This document shows positions 1 through 10,728 of a stretch of DNA of 64,000 nt, in pieces (the first letter of the stretch is position 1; each line of letters opens with the position of its first letter). A program made the position numbers and the translations under genes. Under the pieces are notes generated by a model that was not told the origin of the DNA, ran no database searches, and saw nothing but the letters and a program-made list of their open reading frames with translations. The stretch lies in the NCBI GenBank assembly GCA_948146395.1, contig OX411556.1, positions 31,447,056 through 31,511,055 of the forward strand, given 5' to 3'. Source of the stretch: Fragum whitleyi. Taxonomy: Eukaryota; Mollusca; Bivalvia; Cardiida; Cardiidae.

Positions 1-282
1 CGCTCGAGCAAGATTAGCTGTAACGTGTTATGGTCTACAACTTATTGAAGTGATCATTCATATTCATACATTTACTTAAATACTTAGCTTCAGAATATTG
101 TCAGTTGAGGCTGTAAAAAAGCTTTATAATCTCGGGCCAAAGATATGTTAGTTAAGAACATGTAGCCATTTTTTAATAATTGTTGTTTATCGTTCTTATG
201 TAATTTCGCTATTGTACATTTAAGAACATTAAGAAATTGAAAAGGTTAATGATATTGGAATTATTACGGCATTGGTTGGATA

Positions 283-605
283 GGAGGAGCGAGTTTTGGA
301 TCATATTATAGGGAGATGATTCAATGTCGCTATTTTTGTTAAACATGAACAAAATTAGCGATTTTTATTGCCTCCCTTTGTAGTAATTAAAATTTTCAAA
401 ATAGCTTTCTACGCTTTCACAAACCAATCAAACGCTTCAAAATTTAGAAAAGTGTTTGTTGTTGTTGTTGTTGTTTTGCAGCAAAATAAATGCAGTGAAG
501 TTTTTTTGGTGATTTGAATGTTTTGAGTTAGTGTTTGTAATGAATGAATGGAGCGCTGAATTAGCAATTTTGAATGTTTTTCCATAGTGCCAATTTCACT
601 ATTTT
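283..605 (-). mobile_element. MITE-A copy 1 (inverted, partial)
   Basis: Reverse-oriented copy of the ~430-bp MITE-A family. It shows the complements of the family hallmarks GCGCTCCATTCATTC (near 545-560) and AAACTCGCTCC (near 285-297), and the internal hairpin built on GGGAGG and CCTCCC. A (GTT)n run of about 23 bp sits inside it near 455-477. The outer end that should carry ACAGTTAA is not clear, so the boundaries are approximate. Confidence 0.65.
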
Positions 606-665
606 CTCTACTTTAGTAACATGCATTGATGGAACGCAAAAGCCAGTCGTCTCCATTGCTCTTAT

Positions 666-1105
666 ACAGTTAATTACATCGTGAAATTGACATTCAGCTC
701 AAACAAAACCATTCTACATCGCTCTCTCAGCGCTCCGTTCATTTATTCCAAACACTCACTCAAATCGATCAAAAACGCTCCAAACTCACTGAAAAACATA
801 TAACAACAGCTTCGTTCAAAATAAAAATAGCTGGGAAAAAATCGGGATTTCACTTATCTAATTGAAATTGTAAGCGTCTGATAGGTTCTTGAAGAAAAAG
901 GGAGCTATGTAAAGAACTTGTATGCATATTTTATTAAAGGGAGGTAATCAATATTGCTAATTTTGTTCATCCTTAACAAAATTTGCAATACTGGATTACC
1001 TCCCATTAAATTCAATCAAAACTCGCTCCACACACTCATTCAATTTCATTCCTAAATCATTCCATAATCATTCACCTTGTCATATATACGATGTTGTTAA
1101 CTGTA
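666..1105 (+). mobile_element. MITE-A copy 2 (full length)
   Basis: Non-autonomous DNA element of ~440 bp. Its terminal inverted repeats read ACAGTTAATTACATCGTG at the left and the complement CGATGTTGTTAACTGT at the right. The left third repeats the word CACTC/GCTCC. The centre holds a long stem-loop whose arms start GGGAGGTAATCAATATTGC and end GCAATACTGGATTACCTCCC. There is no coding potential. The same structure recurs at 283, 4745, 9366, 27394, 33965, 59967 and 60566. Confidence 0.8.
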
Positions 1106-1388
1106 ATTGGCAGTACAGTGTGCTGTGAAATAAGCAGGTTGAAGGACAAATTGAAAGTCGAGTTGCCATCGTTAAAGCTAGATTATTATGATTTGAGTTA
1201 ACGATTTGAAGATAAAATGTTCTTTAGATTCTTAAGTATTCTAAATGGATTTGTGAACTCTCGTAACAGTCTCATGACTTTGTCAAAAACAAAGAAGTTT
1301 TGACGGTGCCGAATGTTTTCTCTCAAATTATCGAATATTGTCCCCTATCACGTCTTGCAATACCTATTGAGTGACATACATATTTGTT

Positions 1389-1642
1389 ACCCGTCACGCG
1401 AAAAGGGACCATCTGGGTAGTGTGTAACGTGTTGACCATAGTCAGACTGTGCGGTCTGCGCAGACTGACTAGGACCGAAACTTTTCTCAATGTGCTTATT
1501 TTCTGAATCTAGAATGACCAATCGATCTTCCAGTGAAAGAAATTTTGAAATGCGAATTCTGGTTCACCTATGCTGAACCCAATCCTTTTTTCAAATATTA
1601 ATTTTACAGAATCCCCAGATGGTCCCTTTTCTCGTGATGGGT
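1389..1642 (+). mobile_element. MITE-B copy 1
   Basis: Element of 254 bp with ~29-bp terminal inverted repeats. The left end begins ACCCGTCACGCGAAAAGGGA and the right end is the near-perfect complement ending CTCGTGATGGGT. It has no ORF. A shorter relative lies 200 bp downstream and degraded relatives lie near 8536 and 9640. Confidence 0.8.
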
Positions 1643-1843
1643 TATTTATTTTTCTTACCAACGCACCACTGACTCCCATGCTAATGGGGAGTTAGAAGAC
1701 GCTCTGATAATTAATATAGAAAAAAGGATTCGATCCGTTTAACTTGATAATAGCTTATCCTTATTAGTTGCTAGGGGACAAGAATAAACTGGAACGGAAT
1801 TTAGGCCAATCTCTCGATTGTGGATGTAAAATACATAAATGTG

Positions 1844-1951
1844 ACCCGTCACGCGAAAAGGGACCATCTGGGTAGTGCGTAAAGTGTCGGCTCTTGACAG
1901 AATGGGCAGATATTACGGAGTTGCTAGATGGTCCCTTTTCGCGTGACGGGT
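1844..1951 (+). mobile_element. MITE-B copy 2 (108-bp foldback)
   Basis: Internally deleted member of MITE-B. The same ACCCGTCACGCGAAAAGGG ends are present as almost perfect inverted repeats, but only ~50 bp separates them. The whole element can fold into one hairpin. Its ends match each other better than those of copy 1, which suggests a more recent insertion. Confidence 0.8.
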
Positions 1952-2694
1952 AACGCATATTAAATCAATGGTTACTGCGACAAAAAAGAGAAAATATCCA
2001 GTCTACTTTTTCCGAGTTGTGGGAAAGATTCGTATAGAGTTTATGCGTACATGACTATTTCTAACAATTCTTCATGCTTGTCAAAAGCGTTCTAAAATCA
2101 GTCTGATTAGAAAAAGTTCTCGAAACGTTTGAGAAATGTTACTCGCTTCGCGCCGAGTAGGCATATTTCTCATATAGCCTCCTTTTATTCTATATAACCC
2201 ACAGCCATCAAAGATATCCTCGTCTTGCAAATGTGTGTGATCACATTCTTGATAAATGACGAAATAATGTAACGCACGATTTCGCGATATTTCTGTTACC
2301 ACTGTCCAGAGCGTTTAAAATTATCTTTTAAAGTACAAAATGTTGTTGTTGTGAGAAAAAAAAACAAACTCTTACTTGATTTTGATTGAGAAAGACTTGT
2401 CTTAAAAACATCGTTTAGAATTGAAGGATTATTAAGCTCGCCAAGGCTTGTTACACAACATTCCTATCTTAGACTGGGTTAGGATTAGCTCGTCTCAAAC
2501 AAAATCGCATGACAGGACCTATATATCCAGTTCAAAGCGGGTATAATTTATAAATGCTTTTATATCCTTAAAAATTGGCCGTTGTTCACTTAAATTGTCC
2601 AGCCACTTGAACCGATATTTAAAAGAAAAATTCCAAATATGCGTTTCTCGTACAATGATCCGTCTGGGTTTCCCGAGGTTGAAACATTTTGGTC
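1952..2694. other. Stretch with no recognised gene
   Basis: No coding region, RNA gene or clear repeat boundary was recognised. Short open frames here show no domain pattern. Confidence 0.5.
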
Positions 2695-2857
2695 TTAGGG
2701 TAGTGAAACCGTAACAGTCCAAAACCTTTCGGAAATCATGATCTTTCACAATGTTGACCGAGGTTTTCTATTGAAAATCATTAGGAAACCTCGGTTAACA
2801 CTGATAAAGTTCATTACTCCCGAAACGTTGCGGAACTATTACGGGTCCACTACCTTA
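2695..2857. mobile_element. PAL palindromic element, copy 1
   Basis: An almost full-length palindrome of ~160 bp. It starts TTAGGGTAGTG and ends CCACTACCTTAG. The centre is ACCGAGGTTTTCTATTG followed by its near-complement around AGGAAACCTCGGTTAAC. Related copies lie in introns 4 and 5 of the galactosyltransferase gene, and half copies lie at ~50600 and ~58955. Confidence 0.75.
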
Positions 2858-2860
2858 GAT

Positions 2861-2880
2861 GTGTGTGTGTGTGTGTGTGT
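2861..2880. repeat. (GT)10 microsatellite
   Basis: Ten uninterrupted GT dinucleotides directly after the PAL element. Confidence 0.9.
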
Positions 2881-3082
2881 TTTATACATATTTTGAATAA
2901 TTAATTATTTTGAATAATTAGTCTTGCTTTCAGAATAATCATTTGAGCCGGTGTATGATAAGCCTAAGAATTATCTACGTCAACACGGTGTGGAAAGCAA
3001 AGCTTCGGGCAACTCGCGATCTGTCACCGCACATTCACTGACCTGAGTCTTCATTTAACCTTCACGGTAGTTAGATAAGGTC

Positions 3083-3330
3083 CAGGGTCTGTTTTACTAA
3101 ACATCTTACGATCATTTTTGCGTAACTCAAAACTTATAGTTGCTTCTACATTAGTAACTAAATATAATATTCTGCCATGCAATATCTCATTTGAATCGTT
3201 GTCTAAAAAAGACGATTCCAATTAGATATTGCAACACAGAATCTAATAATGAATGAAAACACCAGGTACGATTTGTGATTTTGACTTACGATGATTTTTT
3301 TTGTAAGAAGTTTAGTAAAACGGGCCCCTG
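3083..3330. mobile_element. MITE-F (CAGGG...GTTTTACTAAAC ends)
   Basis: Element of 248 bp with imperfect terminal inverted repeats of ~45 bp. The left end reads CAGGGTCTGTTTTACTAAAC. The right end is the complement of CAGGGGCCCGTTTTACTAAA. Both continue into a TTACGAT(G/C)AT motif. No ORF is present and no target-site duplication was clear. Confidence 0.7.
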
Positions 3331-3737
3331 AACCCTGTCCTACGTTCAGCGAATATTTTTATTGCATTGATTGCTTGTCTAAGCTATTCCACTTTTGTGC
3401 ATCGCTCACACTGTTAAAATGTTTGAAACATCACGCACAAGCTGAACTATTTTGAACTATGTCGGCCTCTGCCCGATCTAAACTCTAATTCAAGAATTAG
3501 CCGTTTTACTTATTCCCATGGATGGCAACCTTTTCGCATGCCAGAGCCTCGATATATACTGACTGTCATAATTAACGCCTCACATGCATTCAGCTGTGGT
3601 TCAATGCGGGACATTCAATACAAGTACTGCTTGTTTCTGACGGAAGATATAGATCGGGATGTTGTGCAAAAGTGGAGTAAGGTTCTATGCTAAAACAACA
3701 ACATTCGTCACATTTTATTCAAGATAAGAAATGACCA

Positions 3738-4510
3738 CTACCTTAAAGGTGTCAGTAACGAGTATGTCCACCATGATTAGCAATCACAGCCTGCGTCTCA
3801 TTGAGCCACACAGGTTACGCAGAAGGTACCTCGGGATGCGAGCCCACCCCTAATGAAGGGCGTCAGTAAGCTGTTGCACCGTGTGAGGCTGTGGCTGACG
3901 TTGACGTAAACGAAGTCCTGGGATATCCCACATGTGCTCGATTGGATTGCAGTCCGGTGAGTTGGCTGGCCATGGCAGAACGTCAATATTATTGGTTTGG
4001 AGGAGTTTTGCGGTGATAAGCGCCGTGTGTCACAGATTATTTTGGGTTGGGCCGTATAGACTTTGATCTAGGATAGGTATTAAGGATTCTTGGGCCCACC
4101 ACGTTTTCCTAATGGCCCATCAATTTTGCAGATGGCCCATCAAAATCTTAGATTTTACATGTAAATGAATGGGACATTGGCCATTGGCCCTTTTCAATGG
4201 CCCATCATGAAATTGATCCAAAAATATCCCTGGTGTGGACGTGCATTATCAAGCATAAAAGTGAGTCCAGGTTGTCGACGAAACCAGGGTTGGACAACAG
4301 GCTGTAAAACTTGGTTTATGTACCCCCTGGCATTCACATTGCCTTGAACAACAATCAGGTCCTTTTTTAATGCATGGTTAATGGCGGCCCACACCATAAC
4401 CCCGCCACCACTGAAGCGGTTATCCTCTAAAATACACAAAACGTCCATTTCGACGTCGATATACCCGAACGCGTCTTTCGGCGTGTGAAAGATTGAAACA
4501 GTTTGCCTTC
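3738..4510 (-). pseudogene. Tc1/mariner-like transposase remnant
   Basis: Broken DDE transposase of the Tc1 group, which cuts and pastes the element at TA sites. Read on the - strand from about 4500 it shows an RVRVYRRR-like segment, then GGGVMVWAAI, then LDNARPH carrying the second catalytic Asp, then (across an insertion) LPWPANSPDCNPIEH carrying the third catalytic acidic region. The last two blocks are hallmark Tc1 motifs. It is inactivated by a frameshift near 4440-4450, by a ~205-bp insertion at about 4031-4238 between ARPH and the following TAL, and by a stop shortly after DALH. The N-terminal DNA-binding half is missing. Confidence 0.85.
4031..4238. repeat. Insertion with repeated ATGGCCCATCA word
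   Basis: This block splits the Tc1-like transposase. It contains the word ATGGCCCATCA three times in direct orientation plus related GGCCCA and GGCCATTGGCC variants. Its origin is not recognised. It could be a small mobile element or a local slippage product. Confidence 0.55.
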
Positions 4511-4744
4511 TCCATCATTTTACCTGCTGTCAAAAATATGAAATAATCATATTGACCATATGATGTATTGCAAAAAAAGTCCATTTACTAATGACTGATC
4601 ACTTTTTCCTACCTGTATGGTGACATATTTCTGCCATAAGAAAGAACTCGCGTAATAGTATCATGATATTTCAAAAACTATCACAATGAGTCGTATTTAG
4701 AAAATCATTCTCAGTCATGATTACGCCTTTAAGGCATTGCGATA

Positions 4745-5125
4745 TGTCTACCTACATTCACGTAGTGAAATTGACTTCCATCTCGATTATAACCATTTTT
4801 ATCGCTCACTAAGCGCCCCATTCATTCATTCTGAACACTCACTCAAATAACTAAAAAAAAAAAAACGCTGCGAAACTTTGACAATTAAAATCGCGATTTC
4901 TTTTGGCTTGGGTGGCTTTTAGAGCGTCTGATTTGTACGCAAAGACACACTAACAGAAAAGTAAGTATGTTTTATTAAAAGGGTGGAGGGGATAAAATTG
5001 GTTAATTTTAGACGAAATTAGCGAAAATGTAACTTCCCTTAAAATTGACTAAAAACTCACTCAAATCTCTAATTAAATTTTCATTTCGAAATCGACCCTC
5101 TTGTCAAGTGCACAATGTTGTATAA
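4745..5125 (+). mobile_element. MITE-A copy 3 (diverged)
   Basis: Contains the family hallmarks GTGAAATTGACTTCCATCTC, GCGCCCCATTCATTCATTC and AACACTCACTCAAAT, and the right part with AACTCACTCAAAT...CTTGTCAAG...ATGTTGTATAAGA. Both ends are eroded compared with copy 2, and an A12 run interrupts the left part. Confidence 0.7.
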
Positions 5126-5884
5126 GACCCACCGTAACATAAATGTGTGCTTTCTGTATTTCCATTTATTGGACTGCTCTCATAGAAAAAAAGGAGTCCT
5201 GACCACAAAATGAAGAGTCTAGGACTCTCAAACTCCCCTTAGTGTAGACATTATACACTCAGCTTTAATATCTCCGAAAAGCAAATTCTTGGAAATTTAT
5301 AAATAAAATTTATAATCTGATCACATCGATTGATGGTTTTATTTGAAAGGTATATGTAGTTTTTCCCTCAAATCGTATTTTTTAATTATCATATTTATTT
5401 TCTCTAAATACACAGTCGTAGTTATTTGTAGCAAATATCTGTCTTTTTGATATATATATACCCTTATGTTTGTGAAAAAAGGACTTGCTAAGTCGGGATA
5501 ATAAACCGGATTGTAGCGATGGTGCAAATTCTGAGCGCACAAGCATTACTTCCCCGCTCGCGTTCTTCCACTTAAGTCCACTTGCAAATCATGATACTAT
5601 TTCGCAAACGTTTTCATCCTTGGATGAGGGCTGGCTCCAAACATGAAGGAAGCCATATTTCGACTCCAAAAATTTGTAGCAGGTTTCATATAACAAATCT
5701 CCTGGCTGCAGACCAAGTCAAACAGCATCGAATAGCTAGACATCGTGTGAATTAGCAGTGAACAATAGCATAATAATATATAAATGATATATACAGATCA
5801 AATGTACAAGAATGTTCCAGGAAATGTGATTTTTCGACAATATCTACCAAATAAGTTTCCAGCAAAACAGCAGAAACGACTCCA
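5126..5884. other. Stretch with no recognised gene
   Basis: No gene or defined repeat end was seen. A short tract near 5190-5245 with repeated GGAGTCCT/AGGACTC words resembles parts of introns 1 and 2. Confidence 0.4.
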
Positions 5885-6175
5885 AATCCTGTCAATCGAT
5901 TTTGAATGGAGTTTTGCGCAACTTTTAACAATCTTTCAGTTATATCGCGGAGAATGTAGGAACTTACAATGGATCCCTGGTATTTCTCACACCGAACTAC
6001 TATCTCATTCTTTCCTAGCCTCCAGCTGCTATTCCACATAGGTCTATGATTATCAACCCATTGATGGAAGACAATTAGTCGGAAAGAATAAGTGCCGCTG
6101 TCGGGAAGCGAACCCGGGATCTTTTGAACGATAGTCCGATGCGGTAATACTGCAGTATGACGGCGGCCCAGTCAA
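5885..6175 (-). mobile_element. tRNA-headed SINE (fullest copy)
   Basis: Read on the - strand, this starts with a tRNA-like head including a good B-box match (GGGTTCGCTTCCC, around 6106-6118). It continues into a body with CCTATGTGG, AGCAGCTGGAGGCTAGGAAA and GATATAACTGAAAGATTGTT, and ends near a CCATTCAAAA tail. Copies lacking the head are at 35440-35630 and 49961-50166 on the + strand. This is an RNA polymerase III-type retroposon needing a LINE partner in trans. It is not a functional tRNA gene. Confidence 0.7.
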
Positions 6176-6719
6176 ACGAATTTTCAACCATTCAGGGAAA
6201 GCACAGCCAACATTTGCTTAGATTTTATAAAGTTTGCTTACGCCAAATCTTTAGGGTTCTATCTTTTGGGCCCGGTATAGACGAAGGTATCGCCGTTATG
6301 ATCTCACATATTTGTAGTGACGTTTAACAGCAATTTGATAAAGGACTCAGGAATGTCATCGAAAGATATCTTTAATGATAAAATTGTTCTAGATGGACGT
6401 TTCTTTTGCAGTTCAGTATATTGTTATAAGAATCTGGAAATTAAAGTATCTTTTAGTCAGGACTTTGGCTGTAGTTACGATAATTTGCTTGCCCATTGAG
6501 GACGATTATACTAAATCACCCCAACCATTTTCCTCAAAGCCACGAGCGAAAATGTAGCTTTTTTGTTCATTCGATGTTACACTAAAACAAATAATTATCA
6601 TCGACGTCATCTGATATCACGAAGCAGATTGTTGGTCTGGTATGATTGTCGTCTCTCAGGTTTTAATCACTTCAATAGTTTATTCACATCTTTTCCTACG
6701 ACCACTCGCTAAACCTCCA
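6176..6719. other. Stretch with no recognised gene
   Basis: Unique-looking AT-rich sequence with only short open frames and no domain pattern. Confidence 0.4.
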
Positions 6720-7615
6720 CTATACTATCTCTTCTTTACCTCGGCTTTCACACTTCACTCCACCCTCTCCCGCCACTTTTCTCTCCTTCAAACTACAATT
6801 TCTCCGTCCCCTCTGTCACACTTTACTCTCTTCCTCTCCTCTCAAAGTCTCTGTCACACTCTACTGATCCCTCCCATCTGCCATTTCAGACTCTATTCTC
6901 CCCTCTCTCCTTCCCTTTTCACACTTCATTCTATCTTTCCCATCTCACACACATACCTCCCTGCCTTCTCACACTCGACTCTCTCATTTCCCTCTCACAC
7001 AATCCGCTCCTAAGTACTCCATTCTCTCCGTCTCCTTTCACACAACCCCCTTTCTCAAACAGCATTCTCTCCCTCCCATCTCACACAACCCTCTTCTCAC
7101 ACTCCAATCTCTCCCTCCCCTCTCACTCAACCCTCTTTGTCACACTCAATTCTCCCCCTCCCTCTAACACAACCCTCTCTCACACACTCCATTCTCTCCC
7201 TTCCCTCTCACTCAACCCTCTTTCTCACACTCCATTCTCTCCCTCCCTCCATCTCACACAACGCTCTCTCTCACACTCCATCCCCCCCCCGACACAACCC
7301 TCTCTCCCACTCTTCGATCTCTCCCTCCCCTTTCACACCCCATGCTCTCCCTCCCCTTTCACACTCCATTTTCTCCTCGCCTAGCACACTCCATTTTCTC
7401 ACTGTCCTCTTACACTCTACTATCTCCCTCCCCTCTCGCGCTCCCTTCTCTTCCTTCCCTGTCACATTCCATCCTGTGCCTCCACACACTATCACTCTCC
7501 ACTTTCGCCCTCCTCCTCTTTCACACTACACTCTCCCTTTCTCTCATCCCCTCTGTCGCACACACTATTTTGCCACTTTCGCTCACTTTTCTTTCTTCTT
7601 TCACTTTGTCACTTG
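6720..7615. repeat. Pyrimidine-rich degenerate minisatellite
   Basis: About 900 bp in which the + strand is almost entirely C and T. It is built from variants of CTCTCACACAACCCTCTT, TCACACTCCATT and CTCTCCCTCCC. Units are about 20-46 bp and irregular. The Ser/Leu/Pro-rich open frames on the + strand, and the Glu/Arg/Gly-rich one on the - strand, follow from this composition and are not genes. Such homopurine-homopyrimidine tracts can adopt triplex DNA in vitro; that is known in general and not shown here. Confidence 0.85.
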
Positions 7616-8535
7616 GTTAAAAGGGGACAAGTGTTTTACACGATGGAAGCAGAGGATTCAATAAATCCTACAAACGTTTTTTTTATTAATTAGTTCTACC
7701 TTCATACTTAGAATTTTCTATTTTGACTTTTGAAAATCGCACAGTCCGTAAAGCCCAAAAAGTAATACGCAGTTCTATAGTCTTATGGTATCCCCTTTTT
7801 GTGTGACTAAGGTAATGTGATATTTTAGAGGGATAGAGGGAGAGAAAGATAGAGGAACGCCGACCGGGCACTCACTCGAAGAATAGTGCATCCACGTAAC
7901 TATGAACGCACTTCAAGTGGCTTATCAGCACTACCGTATGGGAAAAGGCTGTTTGTTATCAAAAACTTCTATGTCTTTTAACTGTTTTCTGGTGATGAAT
8001 ATTTAATTAGATGTATTCAAATAATAGAAAAAGAAAAGTTGCTACTTAGCTTACTTAAATAGTATTCAATCATTATCAATACAACGAAAACATAAAATAA
8101 ATTAAATTGATATTGCTCAATTGTTATTAGCATAAGTAGAGACAAAGATACAGAATTTGGAAATTGTTATCATTGAAAAATTATTTTTCGTGAAGAAAAG
8201 AAAGGATATAAAGATAGCCTCCGGTAAAAATCGTTTACAACAAAATACAATTTTGTCAACTCTAGTATTAATCCGCGGATTAGCTGTGATGGCTAAACAG
8301 AAGGATTATACACAAATGTACAATCCGCGTTTTTTCTTATCAGTAGGAAGTTCGACCCCGGAAAACGCTAGCTTGTAGTTATCTTTTCAGATTTGCCCAA
8401 TTTTATTTATTTTATTTTTTTATTTCTTTATTTTATTTTATTTTATTTTTTTTTTTGTAAGTTAAATTTCAATTCATCCAAGTTATATTTACTTGGGAAT
8501 TAATAGGGAAAAGGCAACGAAAGGAGATATTCATT
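7616..8535. other. Stretch with no recognised gene; TTTTA-rich tract
   Basis: No gene was recognised. A ~55-bp T-rich tract of ATTTT/TTTTA units lies at about 8400-8457. Confidence 0.45.
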
Positions 8536-8775
8536 AACCCGTCAAACAAATCTTGGGACAAGCGGGCCAACTGGGTAGTGTGCAAAGTGACGATTTAGTA
8601 TAGTCTATGTGGTTTGCGCTGGTTGAACAGGATCGAAACTTTAAGGCATTCGTAGGATTTTCTTGAATTATAATAATCAATTCTACGTTCATATAAAACT
8701 TTTTTTTTAATATGCATTCTGCTTCTCCTCTGCGAGATATCTTTCGGTCAAACATTTATTTTACGGTGGCGATAC
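8536..8775. mobile_element. MITE-B copy 3 (degraded)
   Basis: Begins AACCCGTCA and shares CTGGGTAGTGTGCAAAGTG and CAGGATCGAAACTTT with MITE-B copy 1. The right end is heavily mutated, with only weak similarity around AACATTTATTTTACGG. Confidence 0.5.
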
Positions 8776-8959
8776 ATTAACATTTCGGAATAAAATACGC
8801 GTATTAAAGTTACTTACAACAAGTATGGCATCAAATTATAATTAAAGGAATTGCAAAGTGGATTATTTCAGTATATCTAATTCCAACTACAATTGAAAGA
8901 AATTTACGTACGCTAAAACTTTTTAGAGTCAGGATCATACACATAGATAATGACGTCAT

Positions 8960-9207
8960 CATGGGGCCGAGGTAATAAAACTTTTCTCGGGCTCAATTGA
9001 GAATTTTCTCAAATCCTAAATTTATGAAATAAAAAGATAATATCAATAAGTTGTTATTTATTAAACTTATTAATATTATCTTTTATGTTGATACATGTAC
9101 ATTAAAATGAGTATTAAATCAGAAATACGGTTTTAATCTCAAATTGAAATTTGAGAAAATTTTGAGTTGAGAATGAGAACAGTTACAAAACCACGGGCCC
9201 AGATGTA
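8960..9207. mobile_element. MITE-C copy 1
   Basis: Left end GGTAATAAAACTTTTCTCGG, right end the complement of GTGGTTTTGTAACTGTTCTC. Between them are AATTTTCTCAAAT and its complement ATTTGAGAAAATT, and a central TTATTAATATTATCTTTTAT. The same layout is seen at 49144-49384, where the ends are much better preserved. Confidence 0.65.
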
Positions 9208-9365
9208 ACTTAACTCTCCGGGGACCGGCTAATTTAAACTAAAGTGAAATCTAAAAAAAAAAGCTTGATAGTTTTACTCATAGGAACAGTAACGACACAT
9301 GTACGTATGGCAATTATTCATACCGAAAGTGGTCTCAATGACAAAGTCTTAAATAAGGGCTAACT

Positions 9366-9560
9366 CAAAGCGCTCATTCAGCGCTCCATCCATTCCAAAC
9401 ACTCTCTCTAATCACTAAAACACGCTCCAAAGTCGTGAAAAGTGATTCGAAATCTTTCAAAACGATCAACATTTCATTAAGATTTATCAAATCATTTCAA
9501 ATTTTATTGGCTGGTGAGAAGTTTAAAACCTTTGATTGGTCCGTGAACACACAAAGGTAG
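9366..9560 (+). mobile_element. MITE-A copy 4 (partial)
   Basis: Only the left-hand part of the family is present: CAGCGCTCCATCCATTCC, AACACTCTCTC, then AAAACGATCAACAT and ATTGGCTGGTGA. The last two are shared with the copy at 33965. Terminal repeats are absent. Confidence 0.6.
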
Positions 9561-9639
9561 AAAAGCAAGAAGAACTTTGAAAGGTAGGTAATAAAATATC
9601 ATTAATTTCGTCCAACTTGGACAAAATATTCGACTTTGT

Positions 9640-9875
9640 ATTGTCTCCCATAGATTTCCTTCTAGTTAGACCAAGCGGGGACTGCGCAATTAGACTTGGA
9701 GCGAAACTTCTCGCTCTTTGATAATTTTCCGTTTCGATAAAAATTAATATATCTTCCTGTGAAAGAATTTTGGTAGGTGCGACCTTTGCTTGACCTGTGG
9801 CTAGAACCAATGCGCTCTTTTTCAAATACTTAACGGAGTTCACAGGTGGTTCCCTTTTGTTTGACGAGTCACATA
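9640..9875. mobile_element. MITE-B copy 4 (degraded)
   Basis: Shares CTTCCTGTGAAAGAA, AACCAATGCGCTCTTTTTCA and a right end reading CAGGTGGTTCCCTTTTG...GACGAGTCA with MITE-B copy 1. The left end is lost. Confidence 0.5.
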
Positions 9876-10071
9876 TAACTAAAATACATCTTAACTCGAG
9901 TTTCGAGTTGTAGATCGATTTTTTAAGCGCAGCTTTATCTTATGCTGTTTATTAACACGTTTAGATATTTTTTTTTAAATTGTCCCCTTGAACTAAACCT
10001 AAAACTCCCTGAAAACTTTAAAAACGATGAATTGTACTGGCACGCCGCGAGAAGAATGGCGTGACTAGGTT

Positions 10072-10149
10072 CCCACAGTCCGATTCGGATCACCTTCGAC
10101 CAATCTATAATCTTTAGATTGACCGAAGGAGTTCCGAATGCCCACAGTC
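10072..10149. mobile_element. 60-bp foldback flanked by 9-bp direct repeats
   Basis: CCCACAGTC occurs at 10072-10080 and again at 10141-10149, exactly flanking a 60-bp imperfect hairpin (10081-10140). The arms are CGATTCGGATCACCTTCG and the complement of CATTCGGAACTCCTTCGG, and they continue into a shared CAATCTA. A 9-bp target duplication is the size expected of Mutator-like insertions, but the family is not identified. Confidence 0.65.
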
Positions 10150-10728
10150 AATGTCTTTAAAGGGTTTTTCCTCCAGTGTTTCCGTGACAGATGGGTAGCT
10201 TGTAACTTGTCAAGTGACCATCCGATCTACCAATAAGCGGAACCAATTGTCAAAAAGCCTGGCAATAAAGCGAGATACAAGGTAAAAACAGCTATTTTTA
10301 TTGTCTTCGTTCATTCTAATCATGAAACACAATGATATTAAGTGTATTCTAGGTGAACAATACCCCAACCACCACCAAAAATATAATCAAACATACAAAC
10401 AAATCAAAACAAAACAAAACAAAAAAAGAGAGGTAGAAAAAGAAAATGTGATATATTGTTAAATCTCAATTATCGTGCATGACCCCAAAGGAACCATACA
10501 AAGCCTGATTGACCTAACTTTTTTCATATGATGTTTTGCTATGGTGCCCCAATAATGCGTTATTAGTGCAGTAAGAAAATCTAAAACCATATAGCACACA
10601 CAATCTAAAATCGAACGAAATGCAACATTTAGGAAACGGAACTATTTTTTTTTCAAAGTTCCAATGCATAGGCTAGTTTAAGCCTTGCGTATGAAAATTC
10701 AGAACTACGGATTTTACCCAAAAGAATA
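10150..10728. other. Stretch with no recognised gene
   Basis: No gene was recognised. An A-rich (CAAAA)n-like tract lies at about 10390-10425. Confidence 0.4.

Noticed and set aside
6642..7664. Open frames of 123, 175 and 92 codons in the pyrimidine tract
   Set aside because: Ser/Leu/Pro/His composition follows from CT-rich sequence. Several frames are open at once and none shows a domain pattern.
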